Notes: generated from the letters alone by a model not told the origin. Numbered from the stretch's first letter, positions 18,450-27,817 are shown. The stretch is 64,000 nucleotides of DNA from Pantoea coffeiphila (GCF_016909495.1 NZ_JAFBFW010000008.1:62001-126000); one strand, 5' to 3'. Made by a program: numbers and translations.

Positions 18450-19342
18450 TGCGTAAGCATCCATTAGGGATTTACGAGAAGGCGCTGCCGAAAGGGACCA
18501 GCTGGGTGGAGAAGCTGGCCGTGGCGAAATCCTGCGGGTTTGATTTCGTCGAGATGTCGGTGGATGAAAGCGATGAACGCCTGGCGCGGCTGGACTGGAC
18601 GCAGGCAGAGCGCATGGAGATCATCCAGGCGATTCAGCAGACCGGCGTGCGCATTCCCACCCTGTGCCTGTCGGCACACCGCCGCTTCCCGTTCGGCAGC
18701 CGCGATGCAGAGACCCGCCAGCAGGCGTATGCCATTATGGAGAAAGCGGTGCGGCTGGCGCAGGATCTGGGCATCCGTACCATTCAGTTGGCCGGCTACG
18801 ATGTCTATTACGAACCGCAGGACGACGACACCATCGCCCGCTTCGAAGACTCCGTGGCGTGGGCCGTTGAGCTGGCCGCCGGGGCGCAGGTGATGTGCGC
18901 GGTGGAAATCATGGACACGCCGTTTATGAACTCCATCAGCAAGTGGCAGGCGCTGAATGCGAAAATTAACTCACCGTGGTTCACGGTTTATCCCGATATC
19001 GGCAACCTCAGCGCCTGGGGAAATGAGGTGGATAGCGAGCTGACCGGCGGTATCGATCGCATTGCGGCTATCCACCTGAAAGATACGCTGCCGGTCACGC
19101 CGGACTCGCCGGGCCAGTTCCGCGATGTGCCGTTTGGCGAGGGCTGCGTTGATTTCGTCCAGTTCTTTAAAACCCTGCGCCGCCTGAACTATCGCGGCAC
19201 CTTCCTGATTGAGATGTGGACGGAAAAAGCCGACGAGCCGCTGCTGGAAATCATCCGCGCCCGTCAGTGGATTGAAGACAAAATGGCCGCAGCTGGCTGG
19301 GGTGAAACCCGTGGCGCGCTGCTCAGCCCGGAGGCAGTATGA
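18449..19342 (+). CDS. L-ribulose-5-phosphate 3-epimerase (UlaE/SgbU-type)
   Basis: TIM-barrel enzyme of 297 residues that converts L-xylulose 5-phosphate to L-ribulose 5-phosphate. The N-terminus MRKHPLGIYEKALPKGTSW fits E. coli SgbU/UlaE. Metal- and substrate-site segments include EMSVDES, AVEIMDTPFM, IHLKDT and FLIEMWTEK. The ATG overlaps the stop of permease 2 by one base, and the kinase gene overlaps its own stop. Together with the kinase and the divergent 4-epimerase it completes a route to D-xylulose 5-phosphate. Confidence 0.92.
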   Translation: MRKHPLGIYEKALPKGTSWVEKLAVAKSCGFDFVEMSVDESDERLARLDWTQAERMEIIQAIQQTGVRIPTLCLSAHRRFPFGSRDAETRQQAYAIMEKAVRLAQDLGIRTIQLAGYDVYYEPQDDDTIARFEDSVAWAVELAAGAQVMCAVEIMDTPFMNSISKWQALNAKINSPWFTVYPDIGNLSAWGNEVDSELTGGIDRIAAIHLKDTLPVTPDSPGQFRDVPFGEGCVDFVQFFKTLRRLNYRGTFLIEMWTEKADEPLLEIIRARQWIEDKMAAAGWGETRGALLSPEAV

Positions 19343-20817
19343 GCCACTACTATATGGGCGTTGATTTAGGCGGGACGGTCACCAAGGCGGGGATTTACAC
19401 CGCCGACGGCCAGGAGATCAAAGTCGTTGAGCTGGCGGTGCCGCTGCTCAGTGAACAGATGGGGTTCTGCGAACGGAATATGGCCGAGCTGTGGTCCGCC
19501 ACTAGCCAGGTGATTCGCCAGGCGCTGAGCGAAAGCGGTATTGCGCCAGAGGCGATTCACGGCGTGAGCTTTTCCGCCCACGGTAAGGGTCTGTACCTGG
19601 TAGATAAGCAGGGCCAGCCGGTGCGTAACGGCATCGTTTCTTCCGACTCGCGCGCGCAGCCGCTGGTCAGCCGCTGGAAAAGTGAAGGCCGCGACGCCGA
19701 AGCTTACGGCCGCAGCCTGCAACAGCTGTGGCCGTCGCATCCGGCGGCGCTGCTCGGCTGGCTGAAGGAGCATGAGCCGGACAGCTATCAGCGCGCGGGC
19801 TATATTCTGATGGTCCACGACTATATCCGCTACTGCCTGACCGGCGAGTTCGCCTGCGAAGAAACCAATATCTCCGGCAGCAATTTGTTTAACCAGCAGC
19901 AGGGGGCATTCGACCCGACGCTGTTTAACATCTTCGGCATTGCCGAGATGGCGGAGAAATCGCCGCCGGTGATCGGTTCCGCCGAATGCGCCGGATACGT
20001 CACCGAACAGGCTGCCGCGCTGTGCGGTTTAAAAGCCGGAACCCCGGTGTTCGGCGGGTTATTTGACGTTGTTGGCGCGGCGCTGGCCTCGGGCGTGCAC
20101 GACAGTTCCTGCCTCAGCGCCGTGGCGGGCACCTGGAGCATCGCCACCCGCGTTTTCGACCGTATTGAACCCTCTGACTATCCCTACGTGTGGGGGAAAT
20201 ACTGCATTCCCGGCACGTTCTTCGTTCATGAAGGCAGCCCGACCTCGGCCAGCAACCTCGCCTGGTTTGTGCAGCAGTTCTTCCCGGATCTGCCGGACAG
20301 CTATCGCCAGCTTAACCAGTGGGCAAAAAACGGCTATGAAAAAGATCTCAACATTCTGTTTTACCCGTGGCTGTACGGCTCCAACTTCCACGACAGCCTG
20401 CACGGCGGCTTCCTTGGCTTAAGCGGCCACCACAGCCGGGAAGATATGGTCTACGCCATTTATCAGGGCATCGTCTTCTCGCATCTGCTGCATCAGGACC
20501 GTGTGCAGAACCTCAGCGCGGGCAGCGATATCATCCGCTTTACCGGTGGGCCAACGCACTCGGATATCTGGATGCAGATGTTCTGCGACGCCAGCAACCT
20601 GCCGCTGGAAATCGTCGACGTGAAGCAGTCCGGCTGCCGCGCTGCGGCGATCTGTGCCGCGGTGGGCGCGGGTGAATACCGTGATTTCCAGACGGCGATG
20701 CAGCACTGCCAGCCGCCCACCCTTCGCCTGGAGCCAAACCCGGCTAAACACGCGATGCTGAGAAAACGCTTCGATCGCTTTAAGCGGATTGCCGAAGCAT
20801 TAAGTGAAGTGAAGTAA
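19339..20817 (+). CDS. FGGY-family carbohydrate kinase, L-xylulose kinase (LyxK)-like
   Basis: The 492-residue two-domain kinase phosphorylates a sugar with ATP. N-terminal motif GVDLGGTVTKAG; later SPTSASNLAWF and TGGPTHSDIWMQMF, the FGGY ATP-site signature. Similarity is greatest to E. coli LyxK, an L-xylulose kinase, through the stretches SFSAHGKGLYLVDK and LMVHDYIRYCLTGE. It overlaps the 3-epimerase gene by the ATGA junction. The substrate is inferred: its product should be the epimerase substrate, L-xylulose 5-phosphate. No isomerase or dehydrogenase is encoded here, so L-xylulose itself may be imported. Confidence 0.9.
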   Translation: MSHYYMGVDLGGTVTKAGIYTADGQEIKVVELAVPLLSEQMGFCERNMAELWSATSQVIRQALSESGIAPEAIHGVSFSAHGKGLYLVDKQGQPVRNGIVSSDSRAQPLVSRWKSEGRDAEAYGRSLQQLWPSHPAALLGWLKEHEPDSYQRAGYILMVHDYIRYCLTGEFACEETNISGSNLFNQQQGAFDPTLFNIFGIAEMAEKSPPVIGSAECAGYVTEQAAALCGLKAGTPVFGGLFDVVGAALASGVHDSSCLSAVAGTWSIATRVFDRIEPSDYPYVWGKYCIPGTFFVHEGSPTSASNLAWFVQQFFPDLPDSYRQLNQWAKNGYEKDLNILFYPWLYGSNFHDSLHGGFLGLSGHHSREDMVYAIYQGIVFSHLLHQDRVQNLSAGSDIIRFTGGPTHSDIWMQMFCDASNLPLEIVDVKQSGCRAAAICAAVGAGEYRDFQTAMQHCQPPTLRLEPNPAKHAMLRKRFDRFKRIAEALSEVK

Positions 20818-20831
20818 ACACGATCTCCCAT

Positions 20832-20850
20832 CCCGGCCCGAGTGGCCGGG
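20832..20850 (+). terminator. Hairpin after the sugar operon
   Basis: The stem CCCGGCC/GGCCGGG with loop CGAGT lies 14 bp after the kinase stop. It has no T run, so termination strength is uncertain. Confidence 0.4.
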
Positions 20851-21057
20851 GTATCAGACGCTATGATGTTTTGCCAGCGGTGAAATACCGTATCAAGTAT
20901 GACTCGCCGTCAGCCTCACAAGACAGGGATGAGTTATCCACTATTTTCTTAAATACGCTCATTCCTCGCACAATCCGCTGTCATTTTTTAACCCCACTTT
21001 CTATTGTGTAATGCCAGGCCACACTCCTCACAACAACACCTTCAGGAGCTTTCAATC

Positions 21058-23505
21058 ATGAGCGATCCCCTGATAAAAAATAACGATCGGGATATTAACG
21101 GCGGCGAAAACACGTTAATTCAGCAAAGACGGCAGCAGGCGAATATCAGCGACGATCGTCCCGTCAGCGCGCTGGCGCTCTCCGGCGGCGGTATTCGCAG
21201 CGCCACCTTCTGCCTCGGCCTGGTGAGGGCGCTGGCGGCGAATAAAGTGCTGCGCCGGTTTGATTTTCTTTCCACGGTATCCGGCGGCGGTTATTTCGGC
21301 GGCATGCTCGGCCGCCTGTATAACGAAGATCAGCAAGCCGAAGCGGTGGAAGAAGGGCTGGCAGAAAAACGCTCATTCTTACTCTGGTGGCTGCGGAATA
21401 ATGGCCGCTACCTGGCTCCGGCAGGATTTCGCGATGTCTCACAGGCGATGGCCTACACCCTGCGCGGCCTGCTGGCCTCGCACTTTGAGGCCGCGACGGT
21501 GATACTGTTCCTGGCGGCGCTGATGTTCTTTCCCGGCCTGCTGCTCACCGGTTTCAGCCCGGCCAGCGATGCGGCTCCGGCATGGCTCGGCCTGATGCTG
21601 ATCCCCCTTGCCTGCGCCCTGTGGCAGATTTGTGCCTGGTGGATCATCCGGCCTGCCGGTGGAAAGGGCGATAGCACGGCAAAAGGCCGCTATCAGGATT
21701 ACTACTCCACGATTTCCGTGCCCCTGGTTACCCTGGCGCTGCTGCTGGCCTGGCATTTCAGCCCGCACATGGTTTATCGTGATAAGTCGATATGGCTGGG
21801 GCCGATCGTCCTGCTGTTCTCCTGCCTGCCGCTGGCCGCTAAGCTGGTGCAGGATTTCTGTGCATTAAACATCACCACACTTTCTGTTCCTGAGCAGCGG
21901 CTTATTCGCACCAAAAAACTGGCCGTGGCGCTGCTCGCTGCGCTGGCCTGCCTGTTTTTCTACGGCGCCAGCGAATTCTGCTACTGGATAAAAGTCCGGG
22001 CGAACTTTCTCATCTTCCTGACCGCGCTGGCTCTGCTGCCGCCCGCAATTTCGCTGTTAAGGCACTGGGTAAAGCCCCCGACAAAAAATCCGGCAAAGAA
22101 AAAGCCGGTGGCAGGCATTATCAATCAGATCGGCTACCTGTTTTTACTGGCACTGTTCCTCACCTGGGCAACCGTGCTACTGATCCTGCTCACCGAACTG
22201 TATATCCCGGAAAAATCGTCCGGCTACCCGGCGCTGTTGATGGATGCTTTTTTCCTGGCGCTGATGGCGGTCTATTTCTGGCTGACCCGCAGGCGGGTTG
22301 ATGTCCTGAATCTGTCCTCGATGCACAACTTATATCGCGCAAGGCTGGAACGCGCTTATATCTCAGTGGGTAACTATTTTCGCCCCAACAGGCCGGAAAC
22401 CGCCGATGCGCGATTTCCGTTAACCCTGCTCTCCGCCTATGAGCGAAATCGGGTAGGGGAAAATCAGAAGTGGCGTATTACCGACGTGCAGCCCGGTGAT
22501 GACGTACTGCTGCGCGACTATCATCCTCATCGCTACGGCGGGCCGCTGCACCTGATTAACTGCTGTATCAACCAGACCGTCGATGACCGCACCGGTAACT
22601 TTAACGCCGACCGGAAAGGCATAGCGCTAACGCTCAGCCCGCTGGGCATCGAGACCGGCACGCATCTGCCGCTGGCAACGGACTGGCAGGAGGAACATTT
22701 ATCGAAATGGCTGGCGATCTCCGGCGCGGCGCTGGGTACGGGGATGGGTTCGAATACCCGCACGGGCACGGCCGCCCTGCTGTTTACCTCGGCAATTCGC
22801 CTGGGCTACTGGAATGAAAATCTGTTTGCCCGCAAGCATCAGCGTATTGCCACGACGGCAGAAAAGCAGGATCGGCCTAAGCGGGAAATTAAACCGGAGA
22901 AATTCCCTCATCTCAGGGCGCTGCTCGGTGAAATGCTGGCCTTTTTCCCCGGCATGAACAGCAGCCTGTGGTACGTATCGGACGGCGGTCATTTTGATAA
23001 TACCGGCGTGTATGCCCTGCTGAAGCGCCGGGTGCCGCTGATTGTGCTGGCCGACTGCGGCGCAGACCCGGACTACGGCTATGAAGATATCGAAAACCTG
23101 GTCAGGAAGGCGCACATCGATTACGCCACCCGCATTGAGTTTCTTGATAGTGATGCGGTTGAGCCCACGATGTCGGCACTGTTCACCACGCCCGACTTGT
23201 TAAACAAAAGAGAGAATCCGGCTCCGTTTATGCTGGCGCGTATCGTCTACCCAGACCAGGAAGATTACGCCGCGCTGATCGTGGTGAAACCGCACCTGAT
23301 TGAAAACCTCGGGCTGGACACCGAACGCTATGCCGACAGGCAACCCGCATTCCCGCAGCAGCCCACCAGCGATCAGTTCTTCGATGAAAACCAGTGGGAA
23401 GCCTGCCATGAACTCGGCTTGAAGATGGGGGAAAGGCTGAGTGGGGAGATTCTGGATAAGACCCTGGGCTGGGTAAATACGGCGCACGGGGATATCGGCA
23501 GATAA
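21058..23505 (+). CDS. Patatin-like phospholipase with large membrane insert
   Basis: The 815-residue protein has the parts of a patatin active site far apart. The oxyanion-hole motif GGGIRS is at residues 43-48 and the nucleophile Ser75 is in STVSGGGYFGG. The DGG motif with the catalytic Asp is at residue 642. Between them, roughly residues 145-420, lie about eight hydrophobic segments, so the enzyme is probably embedded in the inner membrane. Hydrolysis of membrane lipid acyl chains is expected from the family. The start follows AGGAG; the frame is open 18 codons further upstream. It stands alone. Confidence 0.85.
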   Translation: MSDPLIKNNDRDINGGENTLIQQRRQQANISDDRPVSALALSGGGIRSATFCLGLVRALAANKVLRRFDFLSTVSGGGYFGGMLGRLYNEDQQAEAVEEGLAEKRSFLLWWLRNNGRYLAPAGFRDVSQAMAYTLRGLLASHFEAATVILFLAALMFFPGLLLTGFSPASDAAPAWLGLMLIPLACALWQICAWWIIRPAGGKGDSTAKGRYQDYYSTISVPLVTLALLLAWHFSPHMVYRDKSIWLGPIVLLFSCLPLAAKLVQDFCALNITTLSVPEQRLIRTKKLAVALLAALACLFFYGASEFCYWIKVRANFLIFLTALALLPPAISLLRHWVKPPTKNPAKKKPVAGIINQIGYLFLLALFLTWATVLLILLTELYIPEKSSGYPALLMDAFFLALMAVYFWLTRRRVDVLNLSSMHNLYRARLERAYISVGNYFRPNRPETADARFPLTLLSAYERNRVGENQKWRITDVQPGDDVLLRDYHPHRYGGPLHLINCCINQTVDDRTGNFNADRKGIALTLSPLGIETGTHLPLATDWQEEHLSKWLAISGAALGTGMGSNTRTGTAALLFTSAIRLGYWNENLFARKHQRIATTAEKQDRPKREIKPEKFPHLRALLGEMLAFFPGMNSSLWYVSDGGHFDNTGVYALLKRRVPLIVLADCGADPDYGYEDIENLVRKAHIDYATRIEFLDSDAVEPTMSALFTTPDLLNKRENPAPFMLARIVYPDQEDYAALIVVKPHLIENLGLDTERYADRQPAFPQQPTSDQFFDENQWEACHELGLKMGERLSGEILDKTLGWVNTAHGDIGR

Positions 23506-23508
23506 TCT

Positions 23509-23541
23509 GCTCCCGGCCGGGGCTTTACCCAGGCCGGGAGC
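23509..23541. terminator. Hairpin between convergent genes
   Basis: The 10-bp stem GCTCCCGGCC/GGCCGGGAGC with a 13-nt loop lies in the 73-bp gap between the patatin and LysR genes. It has no T tract on either side and may block read-through both ways. Confidence 0.5.
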
Positions 23542-23578
23542 CGGAACCGTTAACCAGCACGGCGGACAAACCCAGCCG

Positions 23579-24487
23579 TCAGGCCGGAACGTACACTTCG
23601 TGAATGCCGTTGAAGTTTTGTAGCCGCTCGCGCCACCACATCGCTGCATTGCCGGTAGCGCTGGACTTCCACGCCAGAAACGCCTGGTCGCGGCGGGTTT
23701 CGCTATCCAGCTGGCGCTCAACCAGCGCGCCGCTTTCCAGATGCGGTGCAGCCAGATAGCGCGGCAGATAACCGCAGCCGAGCCCCGCCACCTGCGCCTG
23801 TACCTTATCGCTAAAGCTGTGCACGCTGAGGATCGGCTGATCGTCGAGAATCCTCAGATCCATCCCCTCAGCGTGGCGTGAGCTGTCGCGCACGACCACC
23901 GCACGATACTGGCGGATCTGATCGCGCAGCAGCGGTTCAGGCAGCGCGGCCAGCGGATGCTCCGGCGCAATGGCGAAGACATATTCCAGCCAGCCAATCG
24001 GCACGCACTCAACGCCCGCATGGCGCGCGGGCTGCTGCACGGCACCAAACACAATATCGGCATCGCCGTAGCTCAGCGCTTCCCAACATCCGGCCAGCAC
24101 GTCGTGGCGGAACATCAGCCGCGTGTGCTGGTGCTGCTGGTAAAACTCATCAATCAGCCCGGAGAGCAGTGAAAACGGCACCGAGGCATCCAGACTAATG
24201 GTGAGCTTGCTCTCCCAGCCGCTTTCCACGTACTGCGCCTGCTGCTCAAGCTCGCCAACCGCCCGTAATAAAACGCGTCCTTTCTCCAGCATCAGCCTGC
24301 CGGTTGGCGTGAATGTCGCACGATGGCCGGAGCGATCCAGCAGCGTGATATTCAGGTCACTCTCCATTTTTTGTACGGTATAGCTCAGCGCGGAGGCCGT
24401 TTTAAACAGCCTGGCCGCCGCTGCGGCAAAGGTGCCGTGCCGGTCCAGCGCATCCAGAATCAGCAGCGCTTCAAGGTTTAATCGCAT
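23579..24487 (-). CDS. LysR-family regulator (YhaJ-like)
   Basis: The 302-residue regulator has an N-terminal winged helix-turn-helix (LEALLILDALDRHGTFAAAA and LSYTVQKMESDL) and a LysR effector-binding domain. The N-terminal half looks like E. coli YhaJ, which controls yqjF. The start at 24487 (MRLNLEALL) follows GGGGA; another ATG lies six codons upstream. It is divergent from the YcaC-like hydrolase operon across 130 bp. An 18-bp motif in that gap recurs upstream of the second YcaC copy, so one regulator may control both. Confidence 0.9.
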   Translation of the reverse strand: MRLNLEALLILDALDRHGTFAAAAARLFKTASALSYTVQKMESDLNITLLDRSGHRATFTPTGRLMLEKGRVLLRAVGELEQQAQYVESGWESKLTISLDASVPFSLLSGLIDEFYQQHQHTRLMFRHDVLAGCWEALSYGDADIVFGAVQQPARHAGVECVPIGWLEYVFAIAPEHPLAALPEPLLRDQIRQYRAVVVRDSSRHAEGMDLRILDDQPILSVHSFSDKVQAQVAGLGCGYLPRYLAAPHLESGALVERQLDSETRRDQAFLAWKSSATGNAAMWWRERLQNFNGIHEVYVPA

Positions 24488-24523
24488 GGTGTTCCCCAAA
24501 CCCAAAAATTGTTTAACAACAAC

Positions 24524-24541
24524 CTAAATTCTTTCCGTTAT
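24524..24541 (+). promoter_or_regulatory. Shared 18-bp motif upstream of YcaC copy 1
   Basis: CTAAATTCTTTCCGTTAT lies 76 bp upstream of the YcaC-like start codon, between that gene and the divergent LysR gene. The same sequence with one change is found at 36361-36378 upstream of the second YcaC copy, in the same orientation relative to the gene, although the surrounding bases differ. It is a candidate LysR binding site. Confidence 0.6.
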
Positions 24542-24617
24542 CAACCAAAGCGCGCCTCTCGTATTGTGTAAACACGCAAGACGAACTGCAAACCAACAAC
24601 TTAACGAGGATTAAAAA

Positions 24618-25259
24618 ATGTCTAAACTTGACCTGCTGGACCCACAGAACTCCACCCTGATTTTCATCGACCACCAGCCACAAATGTCTTTCGGCGTCGC
24701 CAATATCGATCGCCAGCAGCTTAAAAATAACACCGTTGCTTTAGCCAAAGCAGGCAAAATTTTTAACGTGCCGACTATTTATACCTCGGTTGAAACCGAA
24801 AGCTTCAGCGGCTACATCTGGCCGGAGCTGCTGGCGGTTCACCCGGAGTCTACGCCGATTGAACGCACCTCGATGAACTCCTGGGAAGATGAAGCTTTCG
24901 TCAAAGCGGTGAAAGCCACCGGCCGCAAAAAGCTGATTATCTCCGCCCTGTGGACCGAAGTGTGCCTGACCTTCCCGGCGCTGATGGCGCTGAAAGAAGG
25001 CTTCGAAGTCTACGTGGTGACCGACACCTCCGGCGGCACCAGCGTGGATGCCCACGAGCGCTCCATCGATCGTATGGTGCAGGCCGGTGCGGTGCCGGTG
25101 ACCTGGCAGCAGGTGCTGCTGGAGTACCAGCGCGACTGGTCACGTAAAGAAACCTACGACGCGGTGATGGACCTGGTACGTGAACACAGCGGTGCCTACG
25201 GCATGGGCGTGGATTACGCCTACACCATGGTCCACAAAGCCCCGGCCCGCAAAGCCTGA
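24618..25259 (+). CDS. YcaC-like isochorismatase-fold hydrolase, copy 1
   Basis: Cysteine hydrolase of the isochorismatase-like superfamily, 213 residues. The expected triad positions are visible: Asp18 in FIDHQPQM, a lysine in the middle, and the nucleophile Cys116 in ALWTEVCLTFP. YcaC-type proteins form ring oligomers and have no settled substrate. It heads an operon with an ABM-domain gene and an amidohydrolase. A second gene at 35631-36272 encodes a protein differing at only two residues. The start follows AACGAGGATTAAAAA. Confidence 0.93.
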   Translation: MSKLDLLDPQNSTLIFIDHQPQMSFGVANIDRQQLKNNTVALAKAGKIFNVPTIYTSVETESFSGYIWPELLAVHPESTPIERTSMNSWEDEAFVKAVKATGRKKLIISALWTEVCLTFPALMALKEGFEVYVVTDTSGGTSVDAHERSIDRMVQAGAVPVTWQQVLLEYQRDWSRKETYDAVMDLVREHSGAYGMGVDYAYTMVHKAPARKA

Positions 25260-25304
25260 TCCCCCGGCCCCCGGCTCGCATCCGGGGGCGTTTAGGAGAG
25301 TAAC

Positions 25305-25889
25305 ATGGATTATCCACATCAGCCTGAGCACGTGACCCTGGTTATCACCCACCGTCTGCTGGCGGGTAAGCAGCCGGAGTATGAACAGTGGCTGGAAAAA
25401 GTGATGCCGCAGGCGGCATTATTCGACGGCCACCTCGGCGTTAACATTTTAAGACCGGTTCACGGGGAACAGACGTATACGGTGCTGATCAGGTTTGACA
25501 CGCTGGATAATCTTTACCGCTGGATTAACTCGACCCAGCGCCACGCGCTGATCGCCGAACTACCGGCCATGCTGTGCGGCCCGGAACATATTGAGCTAAG
25601 GCCGGGCGCGGCGTTCTGGTTTACCCCGCCAACCCCGGAGCGCAAAGCGCCGAAAAAGTGGAAGCAGTTTCTCATCACCCTGGCGGTGATCTATCCCTCC
25701 ACCAATCTGGTGCCGTGGTTTTGGGGAACGGTACTGCCCGCGGCCAAAGGCACGCTGTGGGGACATTTTCTTAACGACGCATCCGTTGTCGCCCTGGTGG
25801 TGTTTCTGTGGATGCCGGTGGTAACACGTTTATTCGCTAACTGGCTCGCCCCGCGTGGGAAGTCGAACCTGGAGAGTAATAATGAATAG
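25305..25889 (+). CDS. ABM-domain protein with C-terminal membrane segments
   Basis: The 194-residue protein has an N-terminal antibiotic-biosynthesis-monooxygenase (ABM) ferredoxin-like domain (about residues 8-100: THRLLAGKQPEYEQWLEKV and YTVLIRFDTLDNLYRWI). After it come two probable membrane helices, FLITLAVIYPSTNLVPWFWG and ASVVALVVFLWMPVVTRLF. The fusion anchors the small domain to the inner membrane. It lies between the YcaC hydrolase and the amidohydrolase and overlaps the latter by 8 nt, so the three are one operon. The function is unknown; quinone or small-molecule oxidation is possible. Confidence 0.85.
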   Translation: MDYPHQPEHVTLVITHRLLAGKQPEYEQWLEKVMPQAALFDGHLGVNILRPVHGEQTYTVLIRFDTLDNLYRWINSTQRHALIAELPAMLCGPEHIELRPGAAFWFTPPTPERKAPKKWKQFLITLAVIYPSTNLVPWFWGTVLPAAKGTLWGHFLNDASVVALVVFLWMPVVTRLFANWLAPRGKSNLESNNE

Positions 25890-27750
25890 TGCTTCATTGA
25901 TCCTGACCAACGGTAATTTCCACACCGTCGATCGTGAAAACCCACTGGCGACCGCCGTGGCCATCAAAGACGGCAAATTCCTCGCCGTCGGTAGCGAAGC
26001 GGAAGTGATGCAGTTTGCCGGTCACGACACCAAAGTTGTCGATCTGAAGGGCCACACCGGGATTCCGGGCCTGAACGACTCGCACCTGCATCTGATCCGC
26101 GGCGGCCTGAACTACAACCTCGAACTGCGCTGGGAAGGCGTGCCGTCGCTGGCCGACGCGCTGCGGATGCTGAAAGAGCAGGCGCTGCGTACCCCGAACC
26201 CACAGTGGGTGCGCGTGGTGGGCGGCTGGAACGAATTCCAGTTTGCCGAGCGCCGCATGCCGACGCTGGATGAGATCAATGAAGCGGCACCGGACACCCC
26301 GGTATTTATTCTGCACCTTTACGACCGTGCCCTGCTGAACCGCGCCGCCCTGCGCGTGGTGGGCTATACCCGCGATACGCCGAACCCGCCGGGGGGCGAG
26401 ATCCAGCGCGACAGCAACGGTAATCCGACCGGCATGCTGATTGCCCGCCCGAATGCGATGCTGCTGTATTCAACGCTGGCAAAAGGGCCGAAGCTGCCGC
26501 TGGACCAGCAGGTGAACTCCACCCGCCAGTTTATGCGTGAGTTGAACCGTCTGGGCCTGACCAGCGCCATTGATGCGGGCGGCGGCTTCCAGAACTACCC
26601 GGACGATTACGAAGTGATCGCCGAGCTGCACGCGAAAAAGCAGCTGACGGTGCGTATCGCCTATAACCTGTTTACCCAGCGCCCCGGCCACGAGCTGGAA
26701 GATTTCGAGAAGTGGACCGATATGCTGAAACCGGGCCAGGGCACCGACTTCTATCGCCACAACGGTGCCGGTGAAATGCTGGTGTTCTCCGCCGCCGACT
26801 TCGAGGATTTCCTTGAGCCGCGCCCGGATCTGGCGCCGGGCATGGAAGATGAACTGGAGCGCGTGGTGCGCCACCTGGTTGAACACCGCTGGCCGTTCCG
26901 CCTGCACGCCACTTACAACGAATCGATCAGCCGCATGCTGGACGTGTTCGAGAAGGTGAACCGCGATATTCCGTTTAACGGCCTGCACTGGTTCTTTGAC
27001 CATGCGGAAACCATTACCGAAGCCAACATCGATCGCGTTAAGGCGCTCGGCGGCGGTATCGCCGTGCAGCACCGTATGGCGTTCCAGGGCGAATACTTCG
27101 CCGATCGCTACGGTAAAGAAGCGGTGAAGCACACGCCGCCGGTGGCCAAAATGCTCAACGCCGGCGTGCCGGTAGGTCTGGGCACCGACGCCACCCGCGT
27201 GGCCAGCTACAATCCGTGGACCGCGCTTTACTGGCTGGTTTCCGGCCGCACCGTGGGCGGCATGGCGATGTACGACGACAGTGCCCGCCTGGATCGTGAA
27301 ACCGCGCTGATGCTGTGGACCCAGGGCAGCTCCTGGTTCTCCAGCGAGCAGGGCAAAAAAGGCCAGATCAAAGTCGGCCAACTGGCGGACCTCGCCATTC
27401 TGTCGCAGGACTACTTCAGCGTGACGGAAGAGGCGATTAAAGGAATTGAGTCGGTGCTGACCGTGGTCGATGGCGAAATCGTTTATGCCGCTGGCGGCTT
27501 CACCCCGCTGTCGCCGCCGCCGGTGCCTGTGCTGCCAGAGTGGTCACCCGTGGTCACCGTACCCGGCCACTACCGCAGCGCCCCGCCGCAGGCCAACGGC
27601 CGTGCCGCCTTCGCCTCGCAGCCGCACCAGTGCAGCGGCCCCTGCGGTGTGCACAGCCACTCGCACGACGTGGCGCGCCGCTCAACGGTGCCGGTCTCGG
27701 ATGACAATGCCTTCTGGGGCGCGCTGGGCTGTTCCTGCTTTGCGTTCTGA
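25882..27750 (+). CDS. Amidohydrolase (YtcJ-like) with Cys/His-rich tail
   Basis: Metal-dependent amidohydrolase of 622 residues (amidohydro_3/YtcJ group). It begins MNSASLILTNGNFHTVD and carries the metal-site HxH in NDSHLHLIRGG, further histidines in FRLHATYNES and HWFFDHAETI, and a late aspartate in GLGTDATRVAS. The last ~45 residues are unusual: HQCSGPCGVHSHSH and GCSCF, rich in Cys and His and likely metal-binding. Start chosen at 25882, overlapping the ABM gene end by 8 nt. The substrate is unknown, probably a cyclic amide or carbamoyl compound. A strong terminator follows. Confidence 0.88.
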   Translation: MNSASLILTNGNFHTVDRENPLATAVAIKDGKFLAVGSEAEVMQFAGHDTKVVDLKGHTGIPGLNDSHLHLIRGGLNYNLELRWEGVPSLADALRMLKEQALRTPNPQWVRVVGGWNEFQFAERRMPTLDEINEAAPDTPVFILHLYDRALLNRAALRVVGYTRDTPNPPGGEIQRDSNGNPTGMLIARPNAMLLYSTLAKGPKLPLDQQVNSTRQFMRELNRLGLTSAIDAGGGFQNYPDDYEVIAELHAKKQLTVRIAYNLFTQRPGHELEDFEKWTDMLKPGQGTDFYRHNGAGEMLVFSAADFEDFLEPRPDLAPGMEDELERVVRHLVEHRWPFRLHATYNESISRMLDVFEKVNRDIPFNGLHWFFDHAETITEANIDRVKALGGGIAVQHRMAFQGEYFADRYGKEAVKHTPPVAKMLNAGVPVGLGTDATRVASYNPWTALYWLVSGRTVGGMAMYDDSARLDRETALMLWTQGSSWFSSEQGKKGQIKVGQLADLAILSQDYFSVTEEAIKGIESVLTVVDGEIVYAAGGFTPLSPPPVPVLPEWSPVVTVPGHYRSAPPQANGRAAFASQPHQCSGPCGVHSHSHDVARRSTVPVSDDNAFWGALGCSCFAF

Positions 27751-27786
27751 TAGCGTCATCTGAGCGGAGAGAAAGCGCCTGAATGT

Positions 27787-27817
27787 AAAACGCCTGAGAA
27801 ATATCCTCAGGCGTTTT
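27787..27817 (+). terminator. Terminator after the amidohydrolase operon
   Basis: A perfect 12-bp stem AAAACGCCTGAG/CTCAGGCGTTTT with a 7-nt loop and a T-rich 3' end lies 37 bp past the stop codon. Confidence 0.88.
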
